This document shows positions 49,238 to 57,385 of a stretch of DNA of 64,000 nucleotides, in pieces. Each line of letters opens with the position of its first letter. Position 1 is the first letter of the stretch. The DNA comes from Actinopolyspora mzabensis. GTDB taxonomy: Bacteria > Actinomycetota > Actinomycetes > Mycobacteriales > Pseudonocardiaceae. The notes beneath the pieces are model-generated. The model was not told the origin of the DNA. It saw only the letters and a program-made list of their open reading frames with translations, and ran no database searches. The DNA is taken from the NCBI RefSeq assembly GCF_900101095.1, contig NZ_FNFM01000008.1, positions 245,110 to 309,109 of the forward strand. The letters are read 5' to 3'. A program made the position numbers and the translations under genes.

Positions 49238-50176
49238 ATGACTAATCAGAACGCGTACCCGGCCGGATCCGTCGCGAAGACCGCCGCACCCGAGCGGACC
49301 AGCAGGATCAACACCGACGATCTGATCGAGTGGTTCGCCGCCGAGGCGCGCGACCTGCCGTGGCGCGGCCCCGAGGTCGACGGCTGGGGTGTGCTGGTCA
49401 GCGAGACCATGCTGCAGCAGACCCCGGTCGCCAGGGTCATGCCGATCTGGCGGGAGTGGATGGAGCGCTGGCCCAAGCCCTCCGACCTCGCGGCGACCAG
49501 CCAGGCCGAAGTACTGCGGGCCTGGGGCAAACTCGGATATCCACGTCGCGCGATGCGGCTGCACGAGGCGGCGAGCGCCATCGCCTCGGAACACGACGAC
49601 ATCGTTCCCTCCGATGTGGACACCCTGCTGGCGCTGCCCGGCGTGGGAACCTACACCGCCCGCGCGGTGGCCGCCTTCGCCTACGGCAAGCGGGCCCCGG
49701 TGGTGGACACCAACGTGCGCAGGGTCGTCGCGCGAGCCGTGCACGGGGAGGGCGACGCGGGCAATCCCTCACCCAACCGGGACCTGGCCGATGTGGACGC
49801 GCTGCTTCCCTCGGACGACAGCATGGCCGCCCGACTGTCGGCGGCACTGATGGAACTCGGGCAGACCGTGTGCACCGTGAAGTCGCCCGGCTGCGAGATC
49901 TGCCCCATCGTCGCGGACTGCGCCTGGCAGCACGCCGGCCGTCCCGCCTACGCGGGGCCGCCGAAGAAGGTGCAGCGCTTCGCCGGAACCGACCGCCAGG
50001 TGCGCGGGCTGCTGCTGGACGTGCTGCGGCGTTCGGAAGGGCCGGTGCAGCGCCCCGAGCTGGATGCGGTGTGGCACGACGCGGCCCAACGCGACCGGGC
50101 ACTGGACTCACTGCTGGTGGACGGGCTGCTGGAGCAGACCGAGGACGGCAGGTTCGGACTGCCCGGCGAGGAATAA
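49238..50176 (+). CDS. mutY: A/G-specific adenine glycosylase MutY
   Basis: 312 aa from the ATG at 49238 (GAGGGG upstream). Catalytic Glu in VSETMLQQTPVARV, helix-hairpin-helix LPGVGTYTARAVAAFAYG followed by the catalytic Asp in VVDTNVRRV, and the iron-sulfur cysteines C-x6-C-x2-C-x5-C in CTVKSPGCEICPIVADC. Removes adenine opposite 8-oxoguanine. The C-terminal NUDIX-like domain of longer MutY proteins is reduced to a short winged segment, as in actinobacteria. Confidence 0.96.
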   Translation: MTNQNAYPAGSVAKTAAPERTSRINTDDLIEWFAAEARDLPWRGPEVDGWGVLVSETMLQQTPVARVMPIWREWMERWPKPSDLAATSQAEVLRAWGKLGYPRRAMRLHEAASAIASEHDDIVPSDVDTLLALPGVGTYTARAVAAFAYGKRAPVVDTNVRRVVARAVHGEGDAGNPSPNRDLADVDALLPSDDSMAARLSAALMELGQTVCTVKSPGCEICPIVADCAWQHAGRPAYAGPPKKVQRFAGTDRQVRGLLLDVLRRSEGPVQRPELDAVWHDAAQRDRALDSLLVDGLLEQTEDGRFGLPGEE

Positions 50177-50269
50177 CGCGAGGAGCGGGCAGCCGGAAGG
50201 GCGGTGAGCCGAAGGGTGTTCCGGTGAAGCCCCCTTCCGCGAGGCCCGCACGAACTACGATCCCCGTTC

Positions 50270-50941
50270 GTGGATGATCACGACTTCGTGCGGCGCACCC
50301 GGTGGTCCTACGACGCGGCCGCCGATACCTACACCGAGTGGATCCGGGGCGAGTTGGCCGCCAAGCCGCTGGACCGCGCGGTGCTCGACGGGTTCGCCGA
50401 GCTCGCGCGGAACGCGGACGGGCCGGTGCTGGACGTGGGATGCGGCCCGGGGCGCGTGACCGCCTACCTGGCCGAGCACGGTCTGGCCGTTTCCGGCACT
50501 GACCTGTCACCGGGGATGATCGCGGCGGCACGCCGGAGCCACCCGGAGCTGCGCTTCACCGAGGGCTCGATGCGGGCGCTGGATCACGGTGACGGCGAGC
50601 TCGGTGGCCTCGTGGCCTGGTACTCGATCATCCACGTTCCGGACGAGCACCTGCCGGAGGTGTTCACCGAGTTCCGTCGAGTGCTGGCGCCCGGCGGGTA
50701 CGTCCAGCTCGCCTTCCAGGTCGGTGACGGGATCAAACACCGCACCGAGGCGGGCGGCCACGAGGTATCGCTGGATTTCCACCGGCGACGACCGGAACAC
50801 GTCGCCGAGCTGCTGCACCGCGCCGGGCTGGTTCCGCGAGCACGGCTGCTGCGCGAACCCGACGAGGACGGCGACTTCCCGGAGGAAACCCAGCAGGCAT
50901 TCCTCCTCGCCCGAAAGGCGAGCCGCTCCCCCGAGGAGTGA
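50270..50941 (+). CDS. Class I SAM-dependent methyltransferase
   Basis: 223 aa, GTG start. Motif I VLDVGCGPGRVTAYLAEHG, motif II GTDLSPGMIAAARR, acidic/aromatic motif GGLVAWYSIIHVP and LAPGGYVQLAFQ define a Rossmann methyltransferase of the Methyltransf_11/25 type. The substrate is not evident. It lies between mutY and the ATPase/YhgE pair, an insertion relative to the mycobacterial order in which mutY is near mhuD. Confidence 0.9.
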   Translation: MDDHDFVRRTRWSYDAAADTYTEWIRGELAAKPLDRAVLDGFAELARNADGPVLDVGCGPGRVTAYLAEHGLAVSGTDLSPGMIAAARRSHPELRFTEGSMRALDHGDGELGGLVAWYSIIHVPDEHLPEVFTEFRRVLAPGGYVQLAFQVGDGIKHRTEAGGHEVSLDFHRRRPEHVAELLHRAGLVPRARLLREPDEDGDFPEETQQAFLLARKASRSPEE

Positions 50942-51076
50942 ACGACTCGACGTCTCGATACCGGAGGACCGCCCCGCCAACCGGTTCGTGGAGGTGATCC
51001 GGCGGATCTCGAGTTGCCGAGGATCGCGCTGGGGGCCACGTTGGATCAGCAGCCGATCCGTTCACCAGGGGGGTTG

Positions 51077-52072
51077 ATGAGCACCGAAGGGGTGGCCATC
51101 ACCGCACGCGGTATCAGTGTGCGCGGACCGCTGGGGCCGGTCTTCAGCAATGTCGACGTCGAGATCCGCCCCGGGGAGCTGGCCACCGTGACGGGACCCT
51201 CCGGAACCGGCAGAACCGCACTGCTGCTGACGCTGTCCGGCAGGCTCCACCCGATAACGGGCGCGATCGAGGTGGACGGGCGGCCGCTGCCGAAGGGCGC
51301 GAAGCGAGCGCGCACCCTGATAGCACCGGCACGGCTGCGGCCCGGGTTCGAGTTGGAGGGGCGCTGGCGCGTGCGGGAAGCCGTACGTGAACGACGGATC
51401 ACCACCAAGGTGGACAACGACGACATCTCGGACGCGTTCGACCTGGTCGGCATAGACCCCGAGCCGGAAGCACTGATCGACTCGCTGCACCCCGGCGAAC
51501 GGCTGCTGCTGGCCGTCGCGCTCGGCATGGCGGCACTGCCCGCAGGGCTGCTGGTCGATGACGTGGAACTCGGGCTCCCCGAAGCCGCGCGCACCAGGGT
51601 GTGGGCGGCGCTGGAAACCGTGGCCCGCACCGGAACCACGGTGGTGGCGAGCAACACCGATCCGCCCCGATTCGAAGCGGGCCCGGTGATCAGACTGCCC
51701 GGACCGAACGGGGAAACCCCCCACCGCGCCGGGGGGACCGCACCGGAAACCACCCTGCTCCCCGGTCAGGAACCGAACACGGTCGAATTCGACACCGAAA
51801 CCACGCGAATCCTCGGTGCCGACGCGGTCACCGAACCCCACACCTTCGACACCGCGGCACTCTCGCGCGACCCGGCGCAGCTCGCGCTGTTCGAGGCGCC
51901 CGAACCGACGGCGCCACCGGAGCCCGACCCGAGCCACCCCGACCCGAGCCGTCCCGAGACGGCGGAATCCGAATCGACCGACTCCGACGCGATGGATTCC
52001 GACACCCCCGAGGCATCGCCCGAGGCGGAACCGACCGATTCGGACTCCGAGGACGACGGAGATCCGCGATGA
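51077..52072 (+). CDS. Degenerate ABC-type ATPase paired with YhgE/Pip
   Basis: 331 aa from the ATG at 51077 (AGGGGGG upstream). The ABC fold is recognisable (ISVRGPLGPVFSNVDVEIRPGELATVTG), but Walker A is GPSGTGRT with Arg in place of Lys, the signature LSGGQ is replaced by LHPGERL, and the Walker B end is LLVDDVE rather than LLDEP. The last about 110 residues are acidic and disordered (EPTAPPEPDPSH..., SESTDSDAMDSD). The stop overlaps the YhgE/Pip start. It may bind nucleotide weakly or act structurally. Confidence 0.85.
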   Translation: MSTEGVAITARGISVRGPLGPVFSNVDVEIRPGELATVTGPSGTGRTALLLTLSGRLHPITGAIEVDGRPLPKGAKRARTLIAPARLRPGFELEGRWRVREAVRERRITTKVDNDDISDAFDLVGIDPEPEALIDSLHPGERLLLAVALGMAALPAGLLVDDVELGLPEAARTRVWAALETVARTGTTVVASNTDPPRFEAGPVIRLPGPNGETPHRAGGTAPETTLLPGQEPNTVEFDTETTRILGADAVTEPHTFDTAALSRDPAQLALFEAPEPTAPPEPDPSHPDPSRPETAESESTDSDAMDSDTPEASPEAEPTDSDSEDDGDPR

Positions 52073-54012
52073 AAACCGTCAAACTCGCGCTGCTGGAACT
52101 GCGCAGGTTCCGCGGCGGAAAGCTGCGCCCACTGGTGCTGGTGGCGCTGATCCTCGTGCCGCTGCTCTACGGCGCGCTGTACCTGTGGTCCAACTGGGAC
52201 CCCTACGGCAGGCTGGACCGGGTCCCGGTGGCCGTGGTCAACAACGACCGCCCGGTGCGCGCCTCCGGGCAGTTCATCGACGCGGGCGAGCAGTTCACCG
52301 AGCAACTGCGCGCACGGGAACTGTTCGACTGGCACTTCGTGAGCTCCGGTGAGGCACGGCGCGGGCTCCGCGAGGGCGACTACTACTTCACGATCACCGT
52401 TCCCAGGGATTTCAGCGGCAAACTCGCCACCGCCACCCGCAGATTCCCGCAACGGGCCTCGCTGCGCATCACCAAGAACGACGCGAACGGCTACATCGCG
52501 GGAATCATGGCCGACACCGTCGAGGCCCGGCTGCAGAACCAGGTCAACGCGGCGGCGCACAGCGCCTACGCGCGGGCGCTGTACGACGAGGTGGACAAGG
52601 TACGCGAGAAACTGCGACTCGCGTCGCAGGCCGCCGGGCAACTGGTCGAGGGCACGGAACTCGGTGAACAGGGCACGGAAGGGCTGCGCAGCGGGCTCTC
52701 GGAAGCCGCCTCCTCGACGGGGGAGATCTCGCGGGGCGTCGGCGAACTCTCCGACGCGGCCGACCAGCTGGACCGACGGCTCACCGCACTGACCAACCTG
52801 ACCGCCGAACGACTACCCACCGCAGTGAACGGCGCCGCCGAGGCCAGCGGCTCGGTGGTGCAGGGGCTTACCACGCTGGCCACCGCGACCGCCTTCATCT
52901 CCGACCGCGCCGAGCAGAGCGCGGCCAGCCTCCGGGAACTCGCCGACGAATACCCCGCGCTGGCCGGGGATCCGGCCTACCAGCGCGCGCTGCGCGACGC
53001 GAGCCAGCTGTCCGGAACCACCGAGAACGCGGACCAGCGTGCCAACGAAGTGCTGAGTCTGGCCCGCGAGGCCAACTCCGAGGCGGCGGCACTGCGCGGC
53101 AGCCTGGAAACCCTGCGGCAACGAACACTCGCGGTTACCGAGCCCGCCGACCAGCTCGCCTCGGGCACCACGCAACTGGCCAACGGCGCGGAGGCACTGC
53201 GCGGCAGCCTGAACAACCTCTCCGCCAGCAGCCGGACTCTGCAAACGGGTGCGGGACAGCTCAACGACGGGGCTCGGAAACTGTCGACCCTGGTCGACGA
53301 CAGCCTGTCGCGGATTCCGCCCACCAACCCCCGGCAGGTGGCCGAGGCCGCCGAAGTACTCGGGTCCCCCACCAGGATCACCGAGCGCAACCTCAATCCC
53401 GCCCACGTCTACGGGCGGGGGCTGGCACCGTTCTTCTTCGCCATCGCGCTGTGGGTGTTCGGACTGTTCGCCTACCTGCTGCTCAAACCCGTCAACCTGC
53501 GGGCTCTGGCGGGCAGGACCCGCGCCGCCACGGTGGCGGTGGCCGGTTGGCTGCCCGCCACCGTGCTGGGGATGCTCGGCGCCGGGGTGCTGCTGACCGT
53601 GGTCGAGTTCGGTCTCGGGCTCGACCCGGTGCGGCTGTGGCCGACGATCGGCCTGCTGGCGCTCGCCACCGCCTCGTTCGTGGCGATCGATCAGCTGCTG
53701 CGCACCGCGTTCGGCGCGATCGGTGACGGGCTGTCGCTGGTGCTGCTGATAGTGCAGCTGACCGCATCGGGTGGGCTCTATCCGATGGAGACCACGCCGA
53801 CGCCCTTCCAGGCGATACACCCCTACCTGCCGATGACCTACCTGGTGGACGGGCTGCGCGTGACGATCTCGGGCGGGTTGAACGAACACCTGGTCCGCGA
53901 TCTCATCGTGCTCGGCGGTTTCCTGGTGATACCGCTGGTGCTGACCACGCTGGTGGTGTGGCGACAACGAACCTGGAGCGTAGCCCGACTCCACCCCGCC
54001 GTGGAGCTTTAG
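52069..54012 (+). CDS. YhgE/Pip family membrane protein
   Basis: 647 aa. One N-terminal helix (LRPLVLVALILVPLLYGALYLWSNWDP) with the family start sequence, then a large extracellular region with VPVAVVNNDRPVR and a long alpha-helical coiled section, and a five-helix C-terminal ABC-2-like block (AFFFAIALWVFGLFAYLLLKPV... YPMETTPTPFQAIHPYLPMTYLVDGLRVTISGG). Members include phage infection protein Pip and partners of secreted effectors. Coupled by ATGA to the degenerate ATPase. Repeat C lies 40 nt after its stop. Confidence 0.9.
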   Translation: MKTVKLALLELRRFRGGKLRPLVLVALILVPLLYGALYLWSNWDPYGRLDRVPVAVVNNDRPVRASGQFIDAGEQFTEQLRARELFDWHFVSSGEARRGLREGDYYFTITVPRDFSGKLATATRRFPQRASLRITKNDANGYIAGIMADTVEARLQNQVNAAAHSAYARALYDEVDKVREKLRLASQAAGQLVEGTELGEQGTEGLRSGLSEAASSTGEISRGVGELSDAADQLDRRLTALTNLTAERLPTAVNGAAEASGSVVQGLTTLATATAFISDRAEQSAASLRELADEYPALAGDPAYQRALRDASQLSGTTENADQRANEVLSLAREANSEAAALRGSLETLRQRTLAVTEPADQLASGTTQLANGAEALRGSLNNLSASSRTLQTGAGQLNDGARKLSTLVDDSLSRIPPTNPRQVAEAAEVLGSPTRITERNLNPAHVYGRGLAPFFFAIALWVFGLFAYLLLKPVNLRALAGRTRAATVAVAGWLPATVLGMLGAGVLLTVVEFGLGLDPVRLWPTIGLLALATASFVAIDQLLRTAFGAIGDGLSLVLLIVQLTASGGLYPMETTPTPFQAIHPYLPMTYLVDGLRVTISGGLNEHLVRDLIVLGGFLVIPLVLTTLVVWRQRTWSVARLHPAVEL

Positions 54013-54041
54013 AGCCGCGAGGGGCTTCCGTAATTGGCCGG

Positions 54042-54151
54042 TTAGCCGTCACGTGAGTCGGCGCCTCGGGAGCGTTGGGCCGGCTCTTGAGTAGCGACCT
54101 ACGCGGCGAGCGGCCCGGCCTTGCAATGCATCCGACTCACGCACCGGGGAC
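54042..54151 (+). repeat. Structured repeat C, copy 3 (3' of the yhgE gene)
   Basis: Core 54053-54140 reads in the same sense as the upstream gene, starting 40 nt after its stop codon. The loop beside the first stem differs from the other copies (CTCGGGAGCGTT against CTTGCTGTGTT) while both stems are kept. Three tandem degenerate D units follow at about 54202-54275 in the 310-bp gap. Confidence 0.85.
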
Positions 54152-54291
54152 ACCCCCGCTGCTTACCCACATGGTCGTGTCCCGACGGGCGGTGCCGACT
54201 GCGAGGGTGCTTGGAGCGCGGCCTGCGAAGATGGTGGGGGTTCGGCCCTCGGGGGTGGTGGGAGCTCGGCCCGCGTCGAAGGGGTGTGGCG

Positions 54292-54305
54292 ATTTCGCGA
54301 GAAAT
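54292..54305. repeat. Palindromic repeat B, copy 6
   Basis: ATTTCGCGAGAAAT, after the D units and 18 bp from the stop of the convergent membrane protein gene. Confidence 0.75.
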
Positions 54306-54322
54306 CGAGGCCCTGGAGGGCA

Positions 54323-54865
54323 TCAGCGGCGGTCGCGAATCCGCCCCCACGGCTTGTACACGGCCAGGACGAACGCGACCAACAACCCCAGCGGGGACAC
54401 GACAGGCGGAAAGATCAGCTGGTTGATCGCGAACGTGAACTGCTCCGAGGCGGTGATCCCCTGCCCGTACTCCACGGCCGCGGTCACGGTCGGCCCCAGC
54501 CCCAGCGGAACCAGCAGCACGAAAACCACGTTGATGACCAGCTTGACCGCGACCCACCAGTACCGCAGGAGCCCGTATTTCGTGCCGAGCCCGAGCACCA
54601 CCCCGCTGAGCAGGCAAACCAGCCCCGCGACGAGCAGCGGGCGGATCGCGAAGAGCCCGAGCGCCTGGTGGGCCACGGCGGCGGTACGCGCGTCCTCGGT
54701 GAGCAGCGCGGTGAAAACGAGCACCGCGAGCACCACGTCGATGCCGATCCACGCCCCCGCCGAGACGATGTGCAGCACGAGGACGCCCTTCCTGGTACGC
54801 GTCCCGAGGCGCCACCGAGGAACAACGCCGGTTCGAGCGGTAATGCCACGAATGGGTGTAGTCAT
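54323..54865 (-). CDS. Four-helix membrane protein (DUF2269-like)
   Basis: 180 aa. Helices at VLVLHIVSAGAWIGIDVVLAVLVF, GLFAIRPLLVAGLVCLLSGVVLG, YWWVAVKLVINVVFVLLVPLGL and LIFPPVVSPLGLLVAFVLAVY. The first helix with its HxxxAGAWIG resembles the DUF2269 family of integral membrane proteins. Divergent from a MarR gene across 130 bp, so it is probably the MarR target. Function unknown; the family label is tentative. Confidence 0.78.
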   Translation of the reverse strand: MTTPIRGITARTGVVPRWRLGTRTRKGVLVLHIVSAGAWIGIDVVLAVLVFTALLTEDARTAAVAHQALGLFAIRPLLVAGLVCLLSGVVLGLGTKYGLLRYWWVAVKLVINVVFVLLVPLGLGPTVTAAVEYGQGITASEQFTFAINQLIFPPVVSPLGLLVAFVLAVYKPWGRIRDRR

Positions 54866-54943
54866 GACGCCCCCTTCACTGCCGCCTGCCCAACCGGCGA
54901 CACGTCCGGACCTGCAAGACCGCTACGCCACAAAGATAGACGA

Positions 54944-54954
54944 CTAACCATTAG
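54944..54954. promoter_or_regulatory. Candidate MarR operator
   Basis: CTAACCATTAG (CTAA-CCA-TTAG) is a palindrome in the AT-rich gap between the membrane protein gene and the divergent MarR gene; CTAACAG recurs at 54974. Confidence 0.45.
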
Positions 54955-54997
54955 GTTTCAAACGATTCTACAGCTAACAGTGCGGTAGGGTGTGGCC

Positions 54998-55465
54998 ATG
55001 CCCGTACCGCCCTCCGGACCGCCGCTCGGTCTGCAGCTGGCCGAGATCGCCCGGACCGTGAGCCGGGCCTTCGACGAAGCGCTGAGCGCCGCTGGAGGAA
55101 CCCGACCAACCTGGCTGATCCTGATGACGCTGCGGAACCGCCCCACGGCCAACCAGCGCGAACTCGCGGCGGCCGTGGGAATCCGCGGCGCGACGCTGAC
55201 TCATCACCTGGACGCCATGGAGTCCGACGGCCTGCTCACCCGTCGCCGCGACCCCCACAACCGGCGAGTTCACCTGGTCGAGCTCACCGAACGCGGCGAA
55301 GAGGCCTTCCACAGCATGCGCGGCGCGGCGGTCGCGTTCGATCAGCGCCTGCGCACCGGCCTGGACGCCGAGGAAGTCGACCGGCTTCGCGAACTGCTAA
55401 CCCGACTGCGGGACAACGTCACCGACGAGGACGGAGACACCGACCCCGCGACGGACCGGTGCTGA
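54998..55465 (+). CDS. MarR family transcriptional regulator
   Basis: 155 aa from the ATG at 54998. LAEIARTVSRAFDEALSAAGGTRPTWLILMTL, helix-turn-helix NQRELAAAVGIRGATLTHHLDAMESDGLLTRRRDPHNRRVHLVELTERG with the DxxxxR wing of MarR. Probably represses the divergent membrane protein gene and itself; ligand unknown. A GTG at 54992 is an alternative start. It ends 26 bp before the mhuD start and may be cotranscribed with it. Confidence 0.92.
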   Translation: MPVPPSGPPLGLQLAEIARTVSRAFDEALSAAGGTRPTWLILMTLRNRPTANQRELAAAVGIRGATLTHHLDAMESDGLLTRRRDPHNRRVHLVELTERGEEAFHSMRGAAVAFDQRLRTGLDAEEVDRLRELLTRLRDNVTDEDGDTDPATDRC

Positions 55466-55491
55466 CGGCGGAGGAGTCGTAGGGTGGAGTT

Positions 55492-55800
55492 ATGGCCGTA
55501 GTCAAAATCAACGCTATCGAGGTTCCCGAAGGCAAAGGCGAGGAGCTGGAACGCCGCTTCGCGCAGCGCCACGGCGCCGTGGACGGCACGCCCGGATTCC
55601 TGGGATTCGAACTGCTGCGCCCGGTCAAGGGCGACAACCGCTACTTCGTCTACACCAAGTGGGAGTCCGAGGAGGCGTTTCGCGCCTGGGCCGACGGCCC
55701 GGCGAAAGAGGCGCACGAGAACGAGAGCAAGGACCCCGTCTCCAGCGGAGCGAATCTGCTCGAGTTCGAACTGATCGCCGAGTCCCACCCCGAGCGGTGA
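55492..55800 (+). CDS. mhuD: Heme-degrading monooxygenase MhuD
   Basis: 102 aa, antibiotic-biosynthesis-monooxygenase fold. Near-collinear with M. tuberculosis MhuD (Rv3592): VVKINAIEV, PGFLGFELLRPVKG, RYFVYTKWESEEAFRAWADGPAKEAH, LLEFE. The heme-site residues Asn7, Trp66 and His75 occur at exactly those positions. MhuD binds two hemes per subunit and cleaves heme to mycobilin, releasing iron without carbon monoxide. Located near mutY as in mycobacteria. Orthology by memory of the Rv3592 sequence. Confidence 0.92.
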   Translation: MAVVKINAIEVPEGKGEELERRFAQRHGAVDGTPGFLGFELLRPVKGDNRYFVYTKWESEEAFRAWADGPAKEAHENESKDPVSSGANLLEFELIAESHPER

Positions 55801-55873
55801 GCGAGTCGGGGCCCGTTCGCCGTCCACGAGGGCTGAGCGGCGCGCTCGGCGGCTCTCCGCTCGTGCGGCGTCG

Positions 55874-55887
55874 ATCTCCCACGAAAT
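55874..55887. repeat. Palindromic repeat B, degenerate copy 7
   Basis: ATCTCCCACGAAAT, left arm with one change, in the 399-bp gap 55801-56199, which contains three B-type sites and repeat C but no gene. Confidence 0.5.
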
Positions 55888-55927
55888 CGCCGGGCGCTCG
55901 GGACGGCGGCACGGCCCTGCCGCCCGA

Positions 55928-55941
55928 GTTTCCAACGAAAC
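55928..55941. repeat. Palindromic repeat B, variant copy 8
   Basis: GTTTCCAACGAAAC, arms GTTTC/GAAAC instead of ATTTC/GAAAT. A reversed D unit lies just beyond (about 55958-55985). Confidence 0.45.
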
Positions 55942-55993
55942 CCTCGCCGCCGCGGAGCGCGCAGGCGGAACTCCGACCACCCTCGGGGTAGGC

Positions 55994-56015
55994 GTCAATT
56001 TCTCGCGAAATTGAC
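55994..56015. repeat. Palindromic repeat B, extended copy 9
   Basis: GTCAATTTC (55994-56002), TCGC, GAAATTGAC (56007-56015): 9-bp arms extending the ATTTCTCGCGAAAT core (55998-56011). Confidence 0.75.
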
Positions 56016-56064
56016 TCCCTCGGACCCCCGTCGGAAAACGGCCGTGCGGTTAAGCAGCGCGGGT

Positions 56065-56173
56065 GTCCCCGGTGTGTGACTCGGATGCATTGCAAGGCCG
56101 GGCCGCTCGCCGCGTAGCTCGCTACTCAAGAGCCGGCCCAACACAGCAAGGCGCCGACTCACGTGACGGCTAC
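56065..56173 (-). repeat. Structured repeat C, copy 4
   Basis: Sense-strand core 56162 to 56076 begins 37 nt after the stop of the endonuclease-fold protein gene. One base of the outer stem differs (forward GTGACTCGG), leaving eight of nine pairs. Confidence 0.85.
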
Positions 56174-56199
56174 CCGGCCACCCTGCCGAGCCACCTCAC

Positions 56200-57201
56200 T
56201 CAAGACGGAATCGTGAGGTGGGCGAACACGGCCCGGTGATCGGTACCACCCACCTTGAAGGTGCGGTAGTCGTGCACGGCGGTGTCCCCGCTGACCAGCA
56301 CGTGGTCGAGGGTGACCGGCGGTGCCCAGGGTCGTCCCAACTCGGGCCAGGTCGGGGCCAGCCCGTCACCGGTCAGCTCGGCGGCGTCCGAGTAGCCCCG
56401 CCCCAGCAGTTTCCGCAGCGGTGTGTGGTCCAGCGTCGCGTTGAAGTCACCGGACAGTATTCGGACCGGTTGGTCCCCACCGGTGGTCGGCGCGGGCAGT
56501 GTGGTTATCTCGCGCTTCCACGCACTCGTGGTGTCTCCCCCCACCGGCACCACCGGATGCGCCGCGACGTACTGCACGTCCCGCTGCCCGGGCAGATCGA
56601 TCAGCGCGGAGGGCTGCCGCATGGTGGTGTTCGAAGCCAACGAGAGCTCACGCAGCGGATAGCGCGAGACGATCCCCGAACCGTCACCCTCGGGCTCCGG
56701 CGTGAGCACGCGATGCGGCAGCGTCTCGAACAAGCCGGCCCGGCGCAGCTCGTCCACCATGTCGGAGTTCAACTCCGGCATGCTCAGCACGTCCACGTCG
56801 TTCTGCCGCACCAGCCGCACCAGCTGCTCCGCGTCGGCCTCGCCGAAATACACGTTGGCGCTGAGCACGTTCAGCGAGTGTCCCTGCGCACCGCTGCCCG
56901 CCTGCTCGTCGGGAAACACCCGTGGCGCGACGCTGCCGGCGAGCACGGCGGTCACCACGGCCACCACCAGCGCGGTCAGCCAGCGCCGCAGCGCGAGGGT
57001 GAGCAGCAACAGCACTCCCCCACCCGCCGTGACGTAGGGGGTCAACGCGATCAGCGCCGAGGAGACCTGGCCACGTTCCAGCCCGCCGAACCTGCCCAGG
57101 GCTACCCCGCAGACGAACACGGTGAGCAGCAGTAACAGCAGCGTGACGACACGCCCCCCGGGAGCTCTCCGCCTACCCGGCGAATCCGGCTGTTCGGACA
57201 T
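56200..57201 (-). CDS. Membrane-anchored endonuclease/exonuclease/phosphatase family protein
   Basis: 333 aa from the ATG at 57201; in-frame ATGs at 57234 and 57255 are possible and none has a strong ribosome binding site. Three N-terminal helices (VVTLLLLLLTVFVCGVALG; ALIALTPYVTAGGGVLLLLTLALRRWL; TALVVAVVTAVLAGSVAP) lead to an extracytoplasmic EEP domain with LNVLSANVYFGEAD, VLSMPEL (metal Glu), SGDFNATLDHTPL and GGTDHRAVFAHL (catalytic His). Similar proteins are predicted phosphodiesterases or nucleases at the cell surface. Repeat C is 3' of it. Confidence 0.88.
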   Translation of the reverse strand: MSEQPDSPGRRRAPGGRVVTLLLLLLTVFVCGVALGRFGGLERGQVSSALIALTPYVTAGGGVLLLLTLALRRWLTALVVAVVTAVLAGSVAPRVFPDEQAGSGAQGHSLNVLSANVYFGEADAEQLVRLVRQNDVDVLSMPELNSDMVDELRRAGLFETLPHRVLTPEPEGDGSGIVSRYPLRELSLASNTTMRQPSALIDLPGQRDVQYVAAHPVVPVGGDTTSAWKREITTLPAPTTGGDQPVRILSGDFNATLDHTPLRKLLGRGYSDAAELTGDGLAPTWPELGRPWAPPVTLDHVLVSGDTAVHDYRTFKVGGTDHRAVFAHLTIPS

Positions 57202-57385
57202 CGCTTCGTCCGCTACGAGATCACCCTGTCGCATGTCCGCCGACTCACGCCCCATACCGCCACACCTACCGGAAAACAACCAAGGGTAATCGAAGCTGTG
57301 TCGCACCTCACCGGCGCTGTGCGAAGATTGTGCGTCTTTTGTCAGTGGCTCGGTTCATGCTGGGGTGCCGAGAAGAGGAGGACGC

